The position numbers and the translations under genes were made by a program. From the NCBI GenBank assembly GCA_945861965.1, contig CAMAWM010000004.1:32403-96402 (forward strand): a stretch of DNA of 64,000 nt. The letters run 5' to 3'. Under the pieces are notes generated by a model, which did not search any database, was not told the DNA's origin, and saw nothing but the letters and a program-made list of their open reading frames with translations. Of the stretch, positions 1-8,905 are shown in pieces (within the stretch, counting starts at the first letter, position 1; each line of letters opens with the position of its first letter). Source of the DNA: Chitinophaga pinensis (lineage in GTDB: Bacteria; Bacteroidota; Bacteroidia; UKL13-3).

Positions 1-418
1 TTATTAAATGAAAAAAATTGTTTGAAGCCCAATCGATGGCGTTAAATGAAATTCCATATCCTTCGGTATAACGATCGGGAATGTAAAAGTCTAAGTTTTT
101 GTATCGTTTGGAAAAAAATCCATAAACCGTTGCAACAGCAGTTGTTCCATCTACATCGTAATCGCCATAAATCAATATTTTTTCATTGTTGGCTATTGCT
201 TTGTCTATTCGTTCAATTGCAGTTTGCATACCTTTCATCAGAAAGGGATCGTGTAAATCGGAATACTGTGGGCGAAAGAATTTTTTGGCTACATCAAAAG
301 TTTCAATTCCACGCTGAACCAAAATTTCGGCCAATGCTTTATTGATATTGATAGCCGTTGCCAATTCATCAACTAATTTTTTATCGGGCTCAAATTTTCT
401 AATCCAGCGTTTTTGCAT
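1..418 (-). CDS. recJ: Single-stranded-DNA exonuclease RecJ (N-terminal part; gene runs off the left edge)
   Basis: This is the first 139 codons of a gene read leftwards from an ATG at 418; the frame is still open at base 1. The translation contains ILIYGDYDVDGTTAVA, the DYDVDG metal-binding motif of the DHH phosphoesterase domain of RecJ, and later YIPDRYTEGYGIS, also typical of RecJ. RecJ is a cytoplasmic 5'-3' exonuclease that degrades single-stranded DNA during recombination and mismatch or base-excision repair. The gene is divergent from tsaB, with about 100 bp between the two starts. The family is usually around 560-580 residues, so roughly a quarter is visible. The start is supported by the RecJ-like N-terminus (MQKRWIRKFEPD). 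The family call is secure. Confidence 0.93.
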   Translation of the reverse strand, partial: MQKRWIRKFEPDKKLVDELATAININKALAEILVQRGIETFDVAKKFFRPQYSDLHDPFLMKGMQTAIERIDKAIANNEKILIYGDYDVDGTTAVATVYGFFSKRYKNLDFYIPDRYTEGYGISFNAIDWASNNFFHLI

Positions 419-506
419 TGTGTTTTTGCGAATGTATACGTTTTTATAAAAATATAACTCCACTATTTTGATTTTAGTTTTAAATCAAGCTTAAAAACTA
501 AACTCT

Positions 507-514
507 TACCTTTG
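507..514 (+). promoter_or_regulatory. Candidate Bacteroidota -7 element (TACCTTTG) for tsaB
   Basis: TACCTTTG matches the TAnnTTTG -7 consensus of Bacteroidota housekeeping promoters. It ends only 7 bases before the tsaB ATG at 522, so a transcript from it would be nearly leaderless. No -33 TTTG lies at the usual spacing, so the assignment is tentative. Confidence 0.3.
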
Positions 515-521
515 CTAACCC

Positions 522-1220
522 ATGTCGTACATACTTTGTATAGAAACTGCCACCGAGATTTGTTCAGTCGCATTGAGCGAAAACAAGAAACTCTTGGCAT
601 TTGCCGACAGCCAAACTCCAAATTCTCATGCATCGCAACTGCACGTTTTAGTCGAAAATGTTTTAACAAAATCGGGAATAAAACTGCAACAACTTGATGC
701 AATTGCAGTAAGCAAAGGTCCTGGAAGTTATACTGGTTTGCGTGTAGGCGTATCGGCCGCTAAAGGATATTGTTATGCTTTAAATATTCCTTTAATTTCA
801 ATCAATACGCTTCAATCACTTGCACAACAAGTTGTTTTAAAATCAGAACTTGATACATCAGATTCAAAAATTTTACTTTGTCCCATGTTGGATGCAAGGC
901 GAATGGAAGTTTATTGTGGCTTGTACGATTTTTCATTGAATGAGATTGAAGCAACTCAAGCAATTGTTGTTGATGAAAACTTTCAAAATTCAAAGTTTAC
1001 AGATTTTAAAGTTTTACTTTTGGGAAATGGTTCGGAGAAATGTAAGTTGATTATTCAAAATCCAAATGCAATTTTTATTGATGAAATAAAGTGCAATGCA
1101 AAATCAATGATTGAACTTGCAGCTAACAAATTTCAAAAAAAAGAATTTGAAGACGTGGCTTATTTTGAACCTTTTTATTTGAAAGATTTTGTGGGAACAA
1201 TTGCAAAAAATTCAATTTAA
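522..1220 (+). CDS. tsaB: tRNA threonylcarbamoyladenosine biosynthesis protein TsaB
   Basis: A 232-residue member of the ASKHA-fold TsaB family. TsaB is the non-catalytic partner of TsaD in the complex that installs the t6A modification at position 37 of ANN-decoding tRNAs, in the cytoplasm. The N-terminus (YILCIETATEICSVAL) is the typical start of the fold. GPGSYTGLRVG at residues 66-76 is the family signature, and NTLQSLAQQ follows as expected. Length is normal. The gene is divergent from recJ and is followed 43 bp later, on the same strand, by an MBL/rhodanese gene that looks unrelated. The C-terminal half is poorly conserved, as usual for TsaB. Confidence 0.93.
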   Translation: MSYILCIETATEICSVALSENKKLLAFADSQTPNSHASQLHVLVENVLTKSGIKLQQLDAIAVSKGPGSYTGLRVGVSAAKGYCYALNIPLISINTLQSLAQQVVLKSELDTSDSKILLCPMLDARRMEVYCGLYDFSLNEIEATQAIVVDENFQNSKFTDFKVLLLGNGSEKCKLIIQNPNAIFIDEIKCNAKSMIELAANKFQKKEFEDVAYFEPFYLKDFVGTIAKNSI

Positions 1221-1232
1221 AAATCATAATCC

Positions 1233-1240
1233 TAAATTTG
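1233..1240 (+). promoter_or_regulatory. Candidate -7 element (TAAATTTG) for the MBL/rhodanese gene
   Basis: TAAATTTG is an exact match to the Bacteroidota TAnnTTTG -7 element, 23 bases before the ATG at 1264. No clear -33 element sits at the normal distance. A second weaker near-match (TACCTTGT) lies directly before the start codon. Confidence 0.3.
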
Positions 1241-1263
1241 AAAACTAAAATAATTTACCTTGT

Positions 1264-2652
1264 ATGAAAGTAGAACAAATATATACCAAATGCCTTTCAC
1301 AGGCTTCGTATTACATAGAGTCGGAAGGCGAGGTTGCTATTGTAGATCCTTTGCGCGACTATCAAACTTATATTGAAAAAGCAAACTCAAACGGTGCTAA
1401 AATCAAATATATTTTCGAGACACATTTTCATGCCGATTTTGTAAGCGGACATATTGATCTAGCTAAAAAAACAGGTGCGAAAATTGTATTTGGACCAACA
1501 ACACAAGCAAATTATCCGGTACATGTTGCACAAGATGAAGAAGTACTTCAACTTGGAAAAATAAAAATCAAAGTATTGCACACACCAGGACATACGACCG
1601 AAAGCAGTTGCTATTTACTAATAGATGAATACGGAAAAGATTTTTGCATTTTTAGTGGCGATACTTTATTTGTTAGCGATGTTGGCAGACCCGATCTGTT
1701 AGATGGAATTATTAGCAAAGAAGAGTTAGCAGGAATGATGTACAATTCACTCAATACAAAAATTAAACCCTTAGCTGATGATGTAATTGTATATCCTGCG
1801 CATGGTGCTGGCTCAGCTTGCGGAAAAAATTTAGGCAAAGAAACTTTTAGTACAATAGGCGAACAGAAAAAAAATAATTATGCCTTGCAATCGATGAGCG
1901 AGAAAGATTTTATTAAAATAGTAACCGATGGAATTGCTCCTGCTCCCGCTTACTTTTTTAAAGATGCAAAACTAAACAAACAAGGATATGCAAGTTTTGA
2001 TGACGTATTAAATAAAGCTGAAAGAGCTTTGACGATTCAACAATTTGAAGAGGAAATAAAAAATGGTGCAACTATTATTGACACCAGAATTCCCGATTTT
2101 TTTGAATTGGGATTTATTCCATCGTCTTATAATTTTGGTTTGAATGGACAGTACGCAATTTGGGCTGCAACTATTTTGGATATTGCGCAGCCGATAGTAA
2201 TTGTAGCAAAACATGGAACCGAAAAAGAATCTATTGAGCGATTAACCCGCGTTGGATTTGATACTATTTTAGGATTTTTGGATGGCGGATTTGATGCATG
2301 GAAAAATGCAGACAAAAAAATCGATATGGTAATTTCTATTTCTGCTGAAGAATTTGCACTTGATGTAAAACACAATTCAAATGCAAAAACTATTGATGTT
2401 CGCAAGCCAAATGAATTCGAAACAAAACATGTTGTTGATGCAAGCAACATACAGCTGTCTGAACTTGCAAACAAAATGAATGAATTAGAGAAATCTACTG
2501 AATATTTAGTTCATTGCGCAGGTGGTTATCGTAGCATGATTGCTGCAAGTATGCTCAAAGCAAATGGATTTAATTACATTAAAAATGTTTGGGGTGGTTT
2601 TGAAAAAATTAAAGACGAGAAAGTAAAATTAGTCGCGTCAAAAACCGCTTAA
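1264..2652 (+). CDS. Metallo-beta-lactamase fold hydrolase with two rhodanese domains (persulfide dioxygenase-like)
   Basis: A 462-residue cytoplasmic protein. Residues 1-200 are a metallo-beta-lactamase domain: THFHADFVSGH at 53-63 gives the metal ligands H54, H56 and D58, with further ligands in TPGHT (H110), SGDTLF (D133) and YPAHG (H180). Residues 255-350 are a first rhodanese domain that lacks the catalytic cysteine (IVAKHGTE replaces the active loop). Residues 360-455 are a second rhodanese domain with an intact loop, VHCAGGYRS, and C418 as the likely sulfur carrier. This architecture is known from ETHE1/CstB-type persulfide dioxygenases and sulfurtransferases, which oxidise persulfides in sulfide detoxification. 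The exact substrate cannot be read from sequence. Its stop codon overlaps that of the convergent E1 gene by 4 bp. Confidence 0.88.
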   Translation: MKVEQIYTKCLSQASYYIESEGEVAIVDPLRDYQTYIEKANSNGAKIKYIFETHFHADFVSGHIDLAKKTGAKIVFGPTTQANYPVHVAQDEEVLQLGKIKIKVLHTPGHTTESSCYLLIDEYGKDFCIFSGDTLFVSDVGRPDLLDGIISKEELAGMMYNSLNTKIKPLADDVIVYPAHGAGSACGKNLGKETFSTIGEQKKNNYALQSMSEKDFIKIVTDGIAPAPAYFFKDAKLNKQGYASFDDVLNKAERALTIQQFEEEIKNGATIIDTRIPDFFELGFIPSSYNFGLNGQYAIWAATILDIAQPIVIVAKHGTEKESIERLTRVGFDTILGFLDGGFDAWKNADKKIDMVISISAEEFALDVKHNSNAKTIDVRKPNEFETKHVVDASNIQLSELANKMNELEKSTEYLVHCAGGYRSMIAASMLKANGFNYIKNVWGGFEKIKDEKVKLVASKTA

Positions 2653-4706
2653 TAATTTAACAAGGCATCTATTTTTTCAGCAACTTTTTCAGCATTTGGC
2701 AACACCTCTGATTCCAAACCAATGTTTAGTGCAATAGCGGGAACATTTTTGGCTCCGATGGTCATAACTGGTGCGTCTAATTTTGTAAAACACTCTTGCA
2801 TAATGCGCCCTGCAAGGCTTTCGGCAAATGAATTTAATAATGATTCTTCTGTTACAATCAAACATTTTCCATGTCGTTTAACTGCTTCCATAATTGTAAA
2901 TTCATCCAATGGTTGCAAAGTTCGCAAATCAATAATTTCAATCTTGCCTGAAAACTTTTTACTTGCATTCAAACTCCAATATACTCCCATTCCCCAAGTT
3001 ATAATGCAACAACTTTCGCCATTTTCAATTGCATCTGCATTTGCTTGTTGAATACTATTAGCCTTGCCAAAAGGCAAAATATAATCTTCATCTGGCTCAA
3101 TGCATTTTGCCAATTCAGTTCCAGGATTTTTGCTCCAATACAAGCCTTTGTGTTCAAGCATAATACAAGGATTTCCATCGTAAAAAGCGGCTTTCATCAA
3201 ACCTTTCATATCGGCCGAATTGCTTGGATATGCAATTTTAATTCCTTTTAAAGTTAGCAAAGTAGATTCAATGCTTCCGCTATGATATGGACCACCTCCA
3301 CCGTATGCGCCAATTGGAATTCTGATTACGCAAGCTACCGGAAATTTTCCCATGCTTAAATAACTTGACTTTGTTATTTCACAAACCAACTGATTGATTC
3401 CTGACCACACATAATCGGCAAACTGAATTTCAACAATTGGTTTTACTCCTGCTGCGCTCATTCCAACTGTCGATCCAACAATGTATGCTTCTTGAATTGG
3501 TGTATTAAAAACCCTGTTTTCACCATACTTATCAGCCAATGTTGCAGCTTCGCGAAATACTCCACCTAATCTTTTTCCAACGTCTTGTCCATAAAATATT
3601 GCCTCTGGATGTTTTCGCATAATTTCATCAACTGCATGCAAAGCGGCATCAACCATCACTACTGGTTCTTTGCCTTCTGGTTTTCTAATACCAAGCTCTT
3701 CAGTAATTTTTGTTGGGGCAAAAATATGCTCTTCAACTGTTGATGAATGTGGCTCGGCTGCATTTTTTGCTTTTTCAAATTGTTCGGCAACTTCGGCTAC
3801 AGCTTTTTCTTCAATGCTTTTTAATTCGCTTTCAGACGCAATTTTTTCATTGATAATATACGACCAGAGTTTTGGTTTTGGATCGTTTTTAAATTGATTG
3901 TTTAGTTCTTCTTCGCTTCGATACCATTCTTTGCGAACACCCGAAGTGTGATGACCTAACAAAGGAACTTTTGCGCACAATAAAATTGGCGCTCGATGAA
4001 CACGAACATAAGCCAAACATTCGCGAACACTTTGCCACGATTTATAAAAATCACTTCCATCAACTCTACGTCTTTCCATCCCTTTAAATCCAGCAGCGTA
4101 ATCAAAAGCATCCATTGCTCGCATTTCATTTGCGCTTGCACTAATTCCCCAATCGTTGTCTTGAATTAAATAAAATACAGGTAGTTTTTTTAAGACTGCC
4201 ATTTGAAATGCTTCGGCCACTTCGCCTTCGGTTACCGATCCATCACCCATGCTGCAAACCACTACAGGTTTTTCGTTTGGTGTATTTAATTTTTGCGATT
4301 CTTTATATGCTACTGCATGAGCCAAACCAGTGGTTGGAATTGCTTGCATTCCTGTTGCGCTACTTTGATGCGGTATAATTGGCATTCCATTTTTTCTAAG
4401 ACTAGGATGAGAATAATATGTTCTTCCGCCTGAAAACGGATCGTCAGCTTTTGCCAAAAGCTGCAACATTAATTCGTAGGGAGTAATTCCTAAACCTAAT
4501 AATAAACTTTCGTCACGATAATATGGAGAAACAAAGTCAAAGGATAATAGTTGAAACGCTAATGCTAGTTGAATGGCTTCGTGCCCACGACTGGTGCTAT
4601 GTACATATTTTGTAATTGTACGATTTGCATCGTAAATTTCTGCCATTGCTCCAGCTTCACACATCAATTTATATGCTTTGAGTAATTGGCGTTTTTCTAA
4701 CATCAT
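2649..4706 (-). CDS. Fused alpha/beta E1 component of a 2-oxoacid dehydrogenase
   Basis: A single 685-residue chain carrying both E1 subunits of a thiamine-diphosphate 2-oxoacid dehydrogenase, which decarboxylates the oxoacid and transfers the acyl group to lipoyl-E2. Residues 1-325 are the E1-alpha part. GDGSVTEGE at 154-162 followed by QDNDWGIS is the TPP/Mg motif, and SRGHEAIQLALA is the usual N-terminal signature. Residues from about 345 to the end are the E1-beta part, with FYGQDVGKRLGGVF, FNTPIQEAYIVG and GGGGPYHSGSIE. The sequence is most like branched-chain (2-oxoisovalerate) enzymes, but pyruvate cannot be excluded. Fusions of this kind are common in Bacteroidota. No E2 or E3 gene lies nearby. 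Two in-frame ATGs open the gene (4706 and 4703). Confidence 0.92.
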   Translation of the reverse strand: MMLEKRQLLKAYKLMCEAGAMAEIYDANRTITKYVHSTSRGHEAIQLALAFQLLSFDFVSPYYRDESLLLGLGITPYELMLQLLAKADDPFSGGRTYYSHPSLRKNGMPIIPHQSSATGMQAIPTTGLAHAVAYKESQKLNTPNEKPVVVCSMGDGSVTEGEVAEAFQMAVLKKLPVFYLIQDNDWGISASANEMRAMDAFDYAAGFKGMERRRVDGSDFYKSWQSVRECLAYVRVHRAPILLCAKVPLLGHHTSGVRKEWYRSEEELNNQFKNDPKPKLWSYIINEKIASESELKSIEEKAVAEVAEQFEKAKNAAEPHSSTVEEHIFAPTKITEELGIRKPEGKEPVVMVDAALHAVDEIMRKHPEAIFYGQDVGKRLGGVFREAATLADKYGENRVFNTPIQEAYIVGSTVGMSAAGVKPIVEIQFADYVWSGINQLVCEITKSSYLSMGKFPVACVIRIPIGAYGGGGPYHSGSIESTLLTLKGIKIAYPSNSADMKGLMKAAFYDGNPCIMLEHKGLYWSKNPGTELAKCIEPDEDYILPFGKANSIQQANADAIENGESCCIITWGMGVYWSLNASKKFSGKIEIIDLRTLQPLDEFTIMEAVKRHGKCLIVTEESLLNSFAESLAGRIMQECFTKLDAPVMTIGAKNVPAIALNIGLESEVLPNAEKVAEKIDALLNY

Positions 4707-4822
4707 GAAGCAGCAAGTTTAAGAAAATTGTACGAAAGCTAAAATGAAATGAAGTTTAATTTATTAAAAATAAATGAAAAGGTAGATACAGAACTTATAA
4801 TCTATCGGTTTGGTAAAAATAA

Positions 4823-4854
4823 AAACAGCCTAACAAAAAATTGTCGGGCTGTTT
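4823..4854. terminator. Bidirectional hairpin terminator downstream of the RRM gene
   Basis: Arms AAACAGCCTAACAA and TTGTCGGGCTGTTT pair over 14 positions with one G-U pair and one mismatch, around a 4-base loop. T-rich stretches follow on both strands (AATTTTTT on plus, TTTTTATTTTT on minus). It lies between the RRM gene and the E1 gene, both on the minus strand, so its main use is probably to end the RRM transcript. Confidence 0.75.
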
Positions 4855-4930
4855 AATTTTTTGCAATATGTATTTCTGATTGAAAAATTTGAGTAACTGA
4901 TTACTCCATTCAAACAGATTGAAGAGTTAC

Positions 4931-5245
4931 TTAAAATTTGTCTCCAAATTCACGGTCTCCACCACCGCGATTGTTATTTTTTCTATAACCGCCTTCGCTT
5001 CCCTCTTCACGTGGACGAGCTTCGTTCACTTTCAATGGTCTTTCCATAAAATCTTTACCATCTAATTCGGCAATAGCTTTTGCTCCGCCTTCGTCATCCA
5101 TTTCAACAAAACCGAAACCACGGCTACGCCCTGTCATCTTATCGGTTAAAATTTTCAACGTTTTGATTTCACCATACTGACTAAAAAGTCCCTTAAGGTC
5201 ATCTTCCTTTACGCGGAAGCTGATGTTTGCTACATAAATATTCAT
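4931..5245 (-). CDS. Small RNA-binding protein with one RRM domain
   Basis: A 104-residue cytoplasmic RNA-binding protein. It is a single RNA recognition motif: RNP2 is IYVANI (residues 3-8) and RNP1 is RGFGFVEM (42-49). A short charged, glycine/arginine-rich tail follows (from about residue 85, with GGYRKNNNRGGGDREFG). Such stand-alone RRM proteins are common in Bacteroidota and cyanobacteria. They are often induced by cold and are thought to bind mRNA, but a target cannot be predicted. The gene is monocistronic, with a long upstream region and a strong hairpin 76 bp downstream of its stop. Confidence 0.93.
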   Translation of the reverse strand: MNIYVANISFRVKEDDLKGLFSQYGEIKTLKILTDKMTGRSRGFGFVEMDDEGGAKAIAELDGKDFMERPLKVNEARPREEGSEGGYRKNNNRGGGDREFGDKF

Positions 5246-5423
5246 ACTTTTTTTTGATTACTCGTTTCTATCGGGTTTAAAATACTTTCCCCCTTTAGTT
5301 TACGAAAGAAAAATTAATTATTTTTTCAAATAACTAATATTTAATTGAGATTACCAAGAATCATTTGTAAAATGCTGACAATGTGTTATTTTATCTAAAT
5401 TCCGAAGGATTTTATTCCTACTT

Positions 5424-7499
5424 TTATTGCGACTGTATTTTATTATAAACCTTTTTTCCTTTTTCTAAAAAGTCAATAAAATGCTGTACATCTCTATCGT
5501 ATGTTCTAGGTTTTGCAAGTAAGTTTTCATTAGCATCAATTAATACATACAAAGGTTGAGCATTGAAATTAAATTTACGAATCTGTAAATCTAAAACTTG
5601 TTTGCCAATAGTCTTTTTTACTTTTCCATCAAGCGCTGAAGTGTACCATTCGCTTTCGGGCAATTGATATTTTAATTTGTTTTCATCTGCGTACAATGAA
5701 ACCACAACGTAATCTTCTTTTAGCAATTTTAAAACTTGTGGATCGCTCCAAACATTGGCTTCCATTTCGCGGCAGTTTACGCACCCATGTCCAGTAAAAT
5801 CTAAAAACAAAGGTTTGTTTAGTTTTCGTGCATTTTCAATTGCTTCGCAATAATCAAAATATCCTTGAATGCCATGAGGTATGTGAAGAAAATCGCTATG
5901 CTTGGCTTTATTTGATTCTGTTTTATTTAGATTGCCGATATCAAATGAGAGAGTATGTTGTGGAGGCAAATATCCAGAAATTGCTTTTAACGGAGCTCCA
6001 ATTATTCCGGGTGCTAAGTACAATGCAAATGCAAAAAATGGCAATGAAAAAAATAGTCGAGTTACGCTTATGTACGAAAGTTCTGAATCGTGAGAAAATT
6101 TTAATTTTCCAAGTATATATATTCCTGTAAGCAATGATAAAATAATCCAAAGAACAATGTAAATATCACGGTTTAAAATCCCCCAATGATAAACTGTATC
6201 TGCTACCGAAAAAAACTTTAGCGCCAATCCCAATTCGATAAAACCCAATACAACTTTTACAGAATTTAACCAACCACCAGATTTTGGAAGATTGCTAAGC
6301 CACTGCGGAAAAATTGCAAATAATGTAAAGGGAATTGCAAATGCCATTGAGAATGCAAACATGCCCGCAATTGGCCTTAAATAATTTCCTCCAAATGCTT
6401 GAATTAAAACATTACCAACCAATGGTCCGGTGCATGAAAATGAAACCAACACCATAGTAAACGCTAAAAAAAATACTCCAAGATAACCGCCAACATTTGA
6501 TTTTTTGTTAACGCTATTTACAAATGAAGTTGGCAATGTGATTTCAAAAAGTCCTAAAAACGACACTCCAAACACCACAAAAATTGCAAAAAACAACAAA
6601 TTTGGCAGCCAATGCGTACTAAGCCAATTTGCAAAATCAGGGCCCATTACAATGCTAACTGCAGTTCCTATAATTGTATAAATAAATACGATTGATAAAC
6701 CATAAAAAATCGCATTCTTTTTTCCGTTGTCTTGGTTTTTTGTAAAAAAAGTTACTGTCATCGGAATCATCGGAAAAACACAAGGTGTAAGCAATGCCGC
6801 CAATCCAAAAAGAAATGCATACAGCATAAAACCAAGCAATGATTTATCGCTTCCATCCACTGCTTCTGTTAATGATTCATCGTTAATATATGAATCATTG
6901 GGCTTGCTCATATTTACTTTTTCGCAAGCATTATTATTTGTTGTTTTGTTTGTATCAACTGAAGTTTTTGTGTTATTTTCAGTAGTCGATTCTTGAATTA
7001 TTGCATCCCCATCAATAACTTTCAATTCATTAAACTGCAAATCGTAATTGTATGGAGGCATGCACATTCCGGTAATTTCAGAACACTCCTGAAATTCGAT
7101 TGAAACTTTTATAACTGGATTTGCAGAAAGTACTTTTACCTTTTGTCTGAATTCGGCTTTTCCAGTCATTGTACTTACATCGCCTGGCCAAATTTCTTCG
7201 TAATGATGTTTGGCACCAACTGGTTTTATTTTTCCAATAAGTTGGTAGCTCGCATGTTTTTTAAAATCAAAACTTGCAACAATGGGCCCAATATTAGGAT
7301 CCATATCGCTGCTATACATGTACCAATTTTTTTCAATCTGACTGTTAAAAGTTAACTCGATTTCATCCCCTGCTTTTATTTCACTTTTGTTGGATGTAAT
7401 TTTCCAAGTAGGATCCGTTTTTAACTGAGCAAAAGATTGATTTAATCCGCAGCTAAAAAAAACAATTACAGCACAAACGAATTTTAATTTATTTGACAT
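5424..7499 (-). CDS. dsbD: Thiol:disulfide interchange protein DsbD (CcdA-type membrane domain plus thioredoxin domain)
   Basis: Moves reducing power from cytoplasmic thioredoxin across the inner membrane to periplasmic partners. I take the ATG at 7499 (691 residues) rather than the upstream in-frame ATG at 7559, because MSNKLKFVCAVIVFFSCG starts a good signal peptide ending near SFAQ. Domain order: an N-terminal DsbD-alpha-like domain to about residue 190 with the cysteine-bearing segment ECSEITGMCMPP; a Ser/Thr/Asn-rich linker; an eight-helix CcdA-like membrane domain with the two redox cysteines in LTPCVFPMIP and SCTGPLVG; and a C-terminal thioredoxin domain with HGCVNCREME (CxxC). All redox cysteines expected for DsbD are present. 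Confidence 0.93.
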   Translation of the reverse strand: MSNKLKFVCAVIVFFSCGLNQSFAQLKTDPTWKITSNKSEIKAGDEIELTFNSQIEKNWYMYSSDMDPNIGPIVASFDFKKHASYQLIGKIKPVGAKHHYEEIWPGDVSTMTGKAEFRQKVKVLSANPVIKVSIEFQECSEITGMCMPPYNYDLQFNELKVIDGDAIIQESTTENNTKTSVDTNKTTNNNACEKVNMSKPNDSYINDESLTEAVDGSDKSLLGFMLYAFLFGLAALLTPCVFPMIPMTVTFFTKNQDNGKKNAIFYGLSIVFIYTIIGTAVSIVMGPDFANWLSTHWLPNLLFFAIFVVFGVSFLGLFEITLPTSFVNSVNKKSNVGGYLGVFFLAFTMVLVSFSCTGPLVGNVLIQAFGGNYLRPIAGMFAFSMAFAIPFTLFAIFPQWLSNLPKSGGWLNSVKVVLGFIELGLALKFFSVADTVYHWGILNRDIYIVLWIILSLLTGIYILGKLKFSHDSELSYISVTRLFFSLPFFAFALYLAPGIIGAPLKAISGYLPPQHTLSFDIGNLNKTESNKAKHSDFLHIPHGIQGYFDYCEAIENARKLNKPLFLDFTGHGCVNCREMEANVWSDPQVLKLLKEDYVVVSLYADENKLKYQLPESEWYTSALDGKVKKTIGKQVLDLQIRKFNFNAQPLYVLIDANENLLAKPRTYDRDVQHFIDFLEKGKKVYNKIQSQ

Positions 7500-7579
7500 G
7501 GTATAAATTTGAAAGCGACAAATGTAAGATTTATAAATTAACGATGAAAATTCATCCAAAAATCAGACTCATTCTCTGA

Positions 7580-8902
7580 TTAAATTTCATTAAAAACAAC
7601 ATTATATTTTTTCAGTTCTTTAAGTATTGGTTCATAAAATTCTTTTGCCACTGGCATAACCACACCACGTGATTTAATTTTGTTCTGTAAAATTAATTTT
7701 GCTGCAATAGCCATTGGCAATCCAACAGTTTTGGCCATTGCAGTGTATGTTTCGTTTTCGCCTTTAACAATTAATGAACTTTCTTTTTTAAATTTTTTCC
7801 CTTCAAACTGATAAATTATTTCGTGTTTCATTACAATTAAATCCAAATCATCGGCTTGTAATTTCCATTTTTGCTGCAACAGATTTTGAAGAATTTGTGC
7901 TGGACTTGCATTTTTAAATTCAATTTTTCTATTCTCGAAAAGTCCAAGCCATTTTATTTTTTTAAACTCAATGGATGATTTATTTATTTTGAGAAAACTG
8001 CAAAGTTTATTTTCCACATTTTTATCATTTGCATTTGAAATTAATGAAACCAACAGCTCGCGATAGGTAAGATTTTCGCTTGTATTAATTTTATATGAAT
8101 CGTCAGTCAGTCCAAGTTTAACAATATTATTCCAGCTTTTACAAAAACCAATTTTACGCAATGTTCCTCTTAAAACAGTTTTAGCATTTTGAATTCCATA
8201 AGGTAAAATATAATTTAACGAATCGCGATTTGCATAACTTTCAAGAAATAAATTTTCGTCTATTTTAATTTTTTCTGTTTGCAAAAAAAGTTGAGACTGC
8301 GGTATAAATTTAACCTTCCCCTTTTCTAAATATTTTACTGTTGCTTGTCCTGCCAATACAACATTTCGCGGATTCCAAGTAAATTTGTAATGCCACGGAT
8401 TGGTATCAAATTCTGGCGCAATCAATCCACCGCAATACGATTTAAACGAAACTATTTCAGCGCCACTTTTTTGTATATCTTGAATCATTTGCATGGCCGA
8501 AAGATGATCGATACCTGGATCTAAACCAATTTCGTTTAACAAGATAACATTTGCATCCAATGCCTTTTTGTTCAAGGCTTTCATTGCCTCGGTAATATAC
8601 GAAGCAGTAACTAAATGTTTCTTGAAACGAATGCAATCTTTTGCAACTTTAATATGCAATGTTGGTGGCAAAAGCGAAACTACAATATCCGCTTTTTGTA
8701 TTTCCGTCTCACGCTCTGGTTTTTTATTAACATCAAATTGAATTGCAGTCGTGTTTTTTTTGTTTTTAATTCTGCTTTTTGCCAATTCTAAATTTGCATC
8801 TGCTACACAAATTTTCCATTTATCTTTTGTGGCATGCTCAGTTAAATATTTTATCAGATACGATGAAGATAATCCTGCGCCAATCACTAAAATATTTTTC
8901 AT
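7580..8902 (-). CDS. Saccharopine dehydrogenase-family oxidoreductase
   Basis: A 440-residue cytoplasmic NAD(P)-dependent oxidoreductase. The Rossmann fingerprint VIGAGLSSSYL is at residues 6-16. SLLPPTLH and the segment NEIGLDPGIDHLSAM (around residue 120-140), followed by SYCGGLIAPE, are hallmarks of saccharopine dehydrogenase (glutamate-forming) and its bacterial relatives. The best analogue is the saccharopine reductase step linking aminoadipate semialdehyde and glutamate in lysine metabolism. Bacterial relatives may instead act on other amino-acid imines, such as carboxynorspermidine. No other lysine-catabolism gene is visible nearby. It starts 3 bp after the upstream lytic transglycosylase gene, so the two are probably co-transcribed. 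Confidence 0.85.
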   Translation of the reverse strand: MKNILVIGAGLSSSYLIKYLTEHATKDKWKICVADANLELAKSRIKNKKNTTAIQFDVNKKPERETEIQKADIVVSLLPPTLHIKVAKDCIRFKKHLVTASYITEAMKALNKKALDANVILLNEIGLDPGIDHLSAMQMIQDIQKSGAEIVSFKSYCGGLIAPEFDTNPWHYKFTWNPRNVVLAGQATVKYLEKGKVKFIPQSQLFLQTEKIKIDENLFLESYANRDSLNYILPYGIQNAKTVLRGTLRKIGFCKSWNNIVKLGLTDDSYKINTSENLTYRELLVSLISNANDKNVENKLCSFLKINKSSIEFKKIKWLGLFENRKIEFKNASPAQILQNLLQQKWKLQADDLDLIVMKHEIIYQFEGKKFKKESSLIVKGENETYTAMAKTVGLPMAIAAKLILQNKIKSRGVVMPVAKEFYEPILKELKKYNVVFNEI

Positions 8903-8905
8903 AAA

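Noticed and set aside
7500..7559. Upstream ATG as the start of the DsbD-like gene
   Set aside because: The first 20 residues (MDEFSSLIYK...) would precede and spoil an otherwise clean signal peptide; the ATG at 7499 fits better.
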